Of a DNA stretch of 64,000 nucleotides, positions 63,054-64,000 are shown in pieces. The notes under the pieces were generated by a model. That model was not told where the DNA came from and did no database searches. It saw nothing but the letters and a program-made list of their open reading frames with translations. Within the stretch, counting starts at the first letter, position 1, and every line of letters begins with the position of its first letter. Both the position numbers and the translations under genes were made by a program. Where the stretch lies: positions 1 through 64,000 of the forward strand of contig KV918768.1 in the NCBI GenBank assembly GCA_002049455.2, written 5' to 3'. This DNA comes from Porphyra umbilicalis. Its lineage: Eukaryota > Rhodophyta > Bangiophyceae > Bangiales > Bangiaceae.

Positions 63054-64000
63054 CGTGTGTGGCTCACGCTGCATGGCGTGTTGAGATTCTCAACACGTCG
63101 AAGCACCCGCGTCGGCTTCCGAAAGGAACGAAGGTCGGGACTCTCCGACACTTCGAGGGCTCCGTCACGGCAGTGACCACCGAGCAGTTGGATGCTTTGG
63201 CTGAATACTCTCAGCCAAAGGCTTCGTCAGACTCGACAAAGTGCAAGATGCCCCATGGGCATCGGGAGAATGTCCCTCCCGAGTTACACTCTAAGCTCGA
63301 GGGGCTTCTCGAGAAACACCACAAGTTGTGGGATGGTGACCTTGGACTCATCAAGGCCACCAGCCACCGGCTCACACTCAAGCCGGGTGCGAAACCCGTC
63401 CGGTTGAACCCGTACCGGTTGGGCCCTCGGTCGAGAGGACTCATCAAGACCGAGGTGGACCGCATGCTGGACCGAGGAGTCATCGAGCCCAGCAAGAGTG
63501 AGTGGGCAAGCCCAGTCGTGCTTGTCCCAAAGCCTGACGGCTCTGTCAGGTTTTGCATTGACTATCGCAAGCTCAATGAGCTCACGGTGAAGGACAGTTA
63601 TCCTTTACCGCGGATGGACCATTGCCTCGACTCACTCGGCGATGCATCGTTCTTCTCGACGTTGGACTGCAACGCCGGGTACTGGCAGATCCCCGTGAGT
63701 CCGGAGGATCGGCACTTGACCACGTTTACGTGTCACTGTGGACTCTATCAGTGTACACGGATGCCATTTGGGTTATGCAACGCGCCGGTGACTTTCCAGC
63801 GCGCGATCGACTAGATCCTAGCTGGAGTCAAGTGGCAATATGCATTGGTATATCTAGACGATATCCTTGTGTTCTCCATGAGTGCGGATGAACACTTTTC
63901 CCACCTGGACAAGATCTTTACCGTTCTGAGTGAGGCGGGTATCACTCTCAAAGCCGAGAAGTGCCACCTCTTTAGTAATGAGGTGGAGTATCTTGGACAT
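62940..64000 (+). pseudogene. Reverse transcriptase segment of gypsy-2 pol, continuing past the window
   Basis: WASPVVLVPKPDGSVRFCID, FSTLDCNAGYWQIPV, RMPFGLCNAPVTFQRAID, then TAG at 63812-63814, then in frame ALVYLDDILVFS and AEKCHLFSNEVEYLGH up to base 64000. Apart from the stop the RT motifs including YLDD are intact. It is close to gypsy-1 in the same blocks. Confidence 0.88.

Larger units (their letters stand above)
59724..64000 (+). mobile_element. Second Ty3/gypsy element (gypsy-2), truncated by the window end
   Basis: Related to gypsy-1: same primer-binding word, homologous gag, protease and RT in the same order. The left border is inferred at 59724 (TGTGAAAACCC resembles the gypsy-1 LTR start), exactly where the copia fragment breaks off. 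Coding is degenerate, with frameshifts in gag and a TAG in RT. Dense short hairpins are present, as in gypsy-1. Confidence 0.85.

Noticed and set aside
1-64000. CRISPR arrays, bacterial operons or ribosome-binding sites
   Set aside because: Repeats are minisatellites, LTRs or TIRs without spacer structure, and the genes are eukaryotic (kinesin, histone, chromoviruses).

Overview
This is a TE-dense stretch of a nuclear eukaryotic genome. It is very GC-rich, with long GGC/CCG and poly-C runs, apparently few introns, and several recognisable eukaryotic genes: histone H3, a kinesin-5-type motor, a membrane-anchored FAD monooxygenase, Harbinger-type genes and chromoviral retrotransposons. Base composition, repeat style and gene set suggest an alga, and a bangiophyte red alga (Porphyra/Pyropia-like) is my best guess. 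That is inference from style; no species-diagnostic gene was seen.

Layout. 1-366 is the 3' end of a Ty1/copia-like element with its LTR. 0.4-15 kb is GC-rich host sequence with a proline-rich/trihelix-like locus split over three reading frames (2.8-5.1 kb), a 68-bp minisatellite, in-frame 60-bp repeats, an intronless and highly divergent histone H3 (8.1-8.5 kb, minus) with CCAAT-bearing tandem repeats upstream, glycine-rich duplicated coding-like DNA, and a PIF/Harbinger-type transposase (11.2-12.8 kb, minus) that lacks one catalytic Asp. 15.2-20.6 kb holds a kinesin-5-like gene (plus) and a KMO-like monooxygenase (minus), arranged convergently. A complete but decayed copia-like element (21409-26994, target duplication CAAAG) sits about 0.8 kb upstream of the monooxygenase.

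27-45 kb is less GC-rich and is a graveyard of DNA transposons: two copies of an unidentified DDE-like transposase family (30.2-32.8 kb plus, 35.2-36.0 kb minus), a broken CACTA/Tnp2-like transposase (37.3-40.8 kb), two 485-bp MITEs with TA duplications (one inside Tnp2), and a pogo/Tigger-like transposase (44.1-45.8 kb, minus). The pogo gene is cut by a complete 10.3-kb Ty3/gypsy chromovirus (45825-56157, target duplication GCCAT), and its 5' part resumes at 56163. Beyond it lies a degenerate copia RT-RNase H fragment (58.4-59.7 kb, minus), cut in turn by a second, related chromovirus (59724 to the window end).

Most unusual points. (1) Both chromoviruses are saturated, coding regions and LTR included, with short perfect hairpins (6-10 bp stems, tiny loops), unlike every neighbouring element. 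(2) The complete chromovirus carries an intact 735-codon ORF on the opposite strand between integrase and 3' LTR, while its own pol has two stops. (3) The H3 gene encodes Arg at the positions equivalent to K9 and K27. (4) A transposase-like family that I cannot name is present in two copies.
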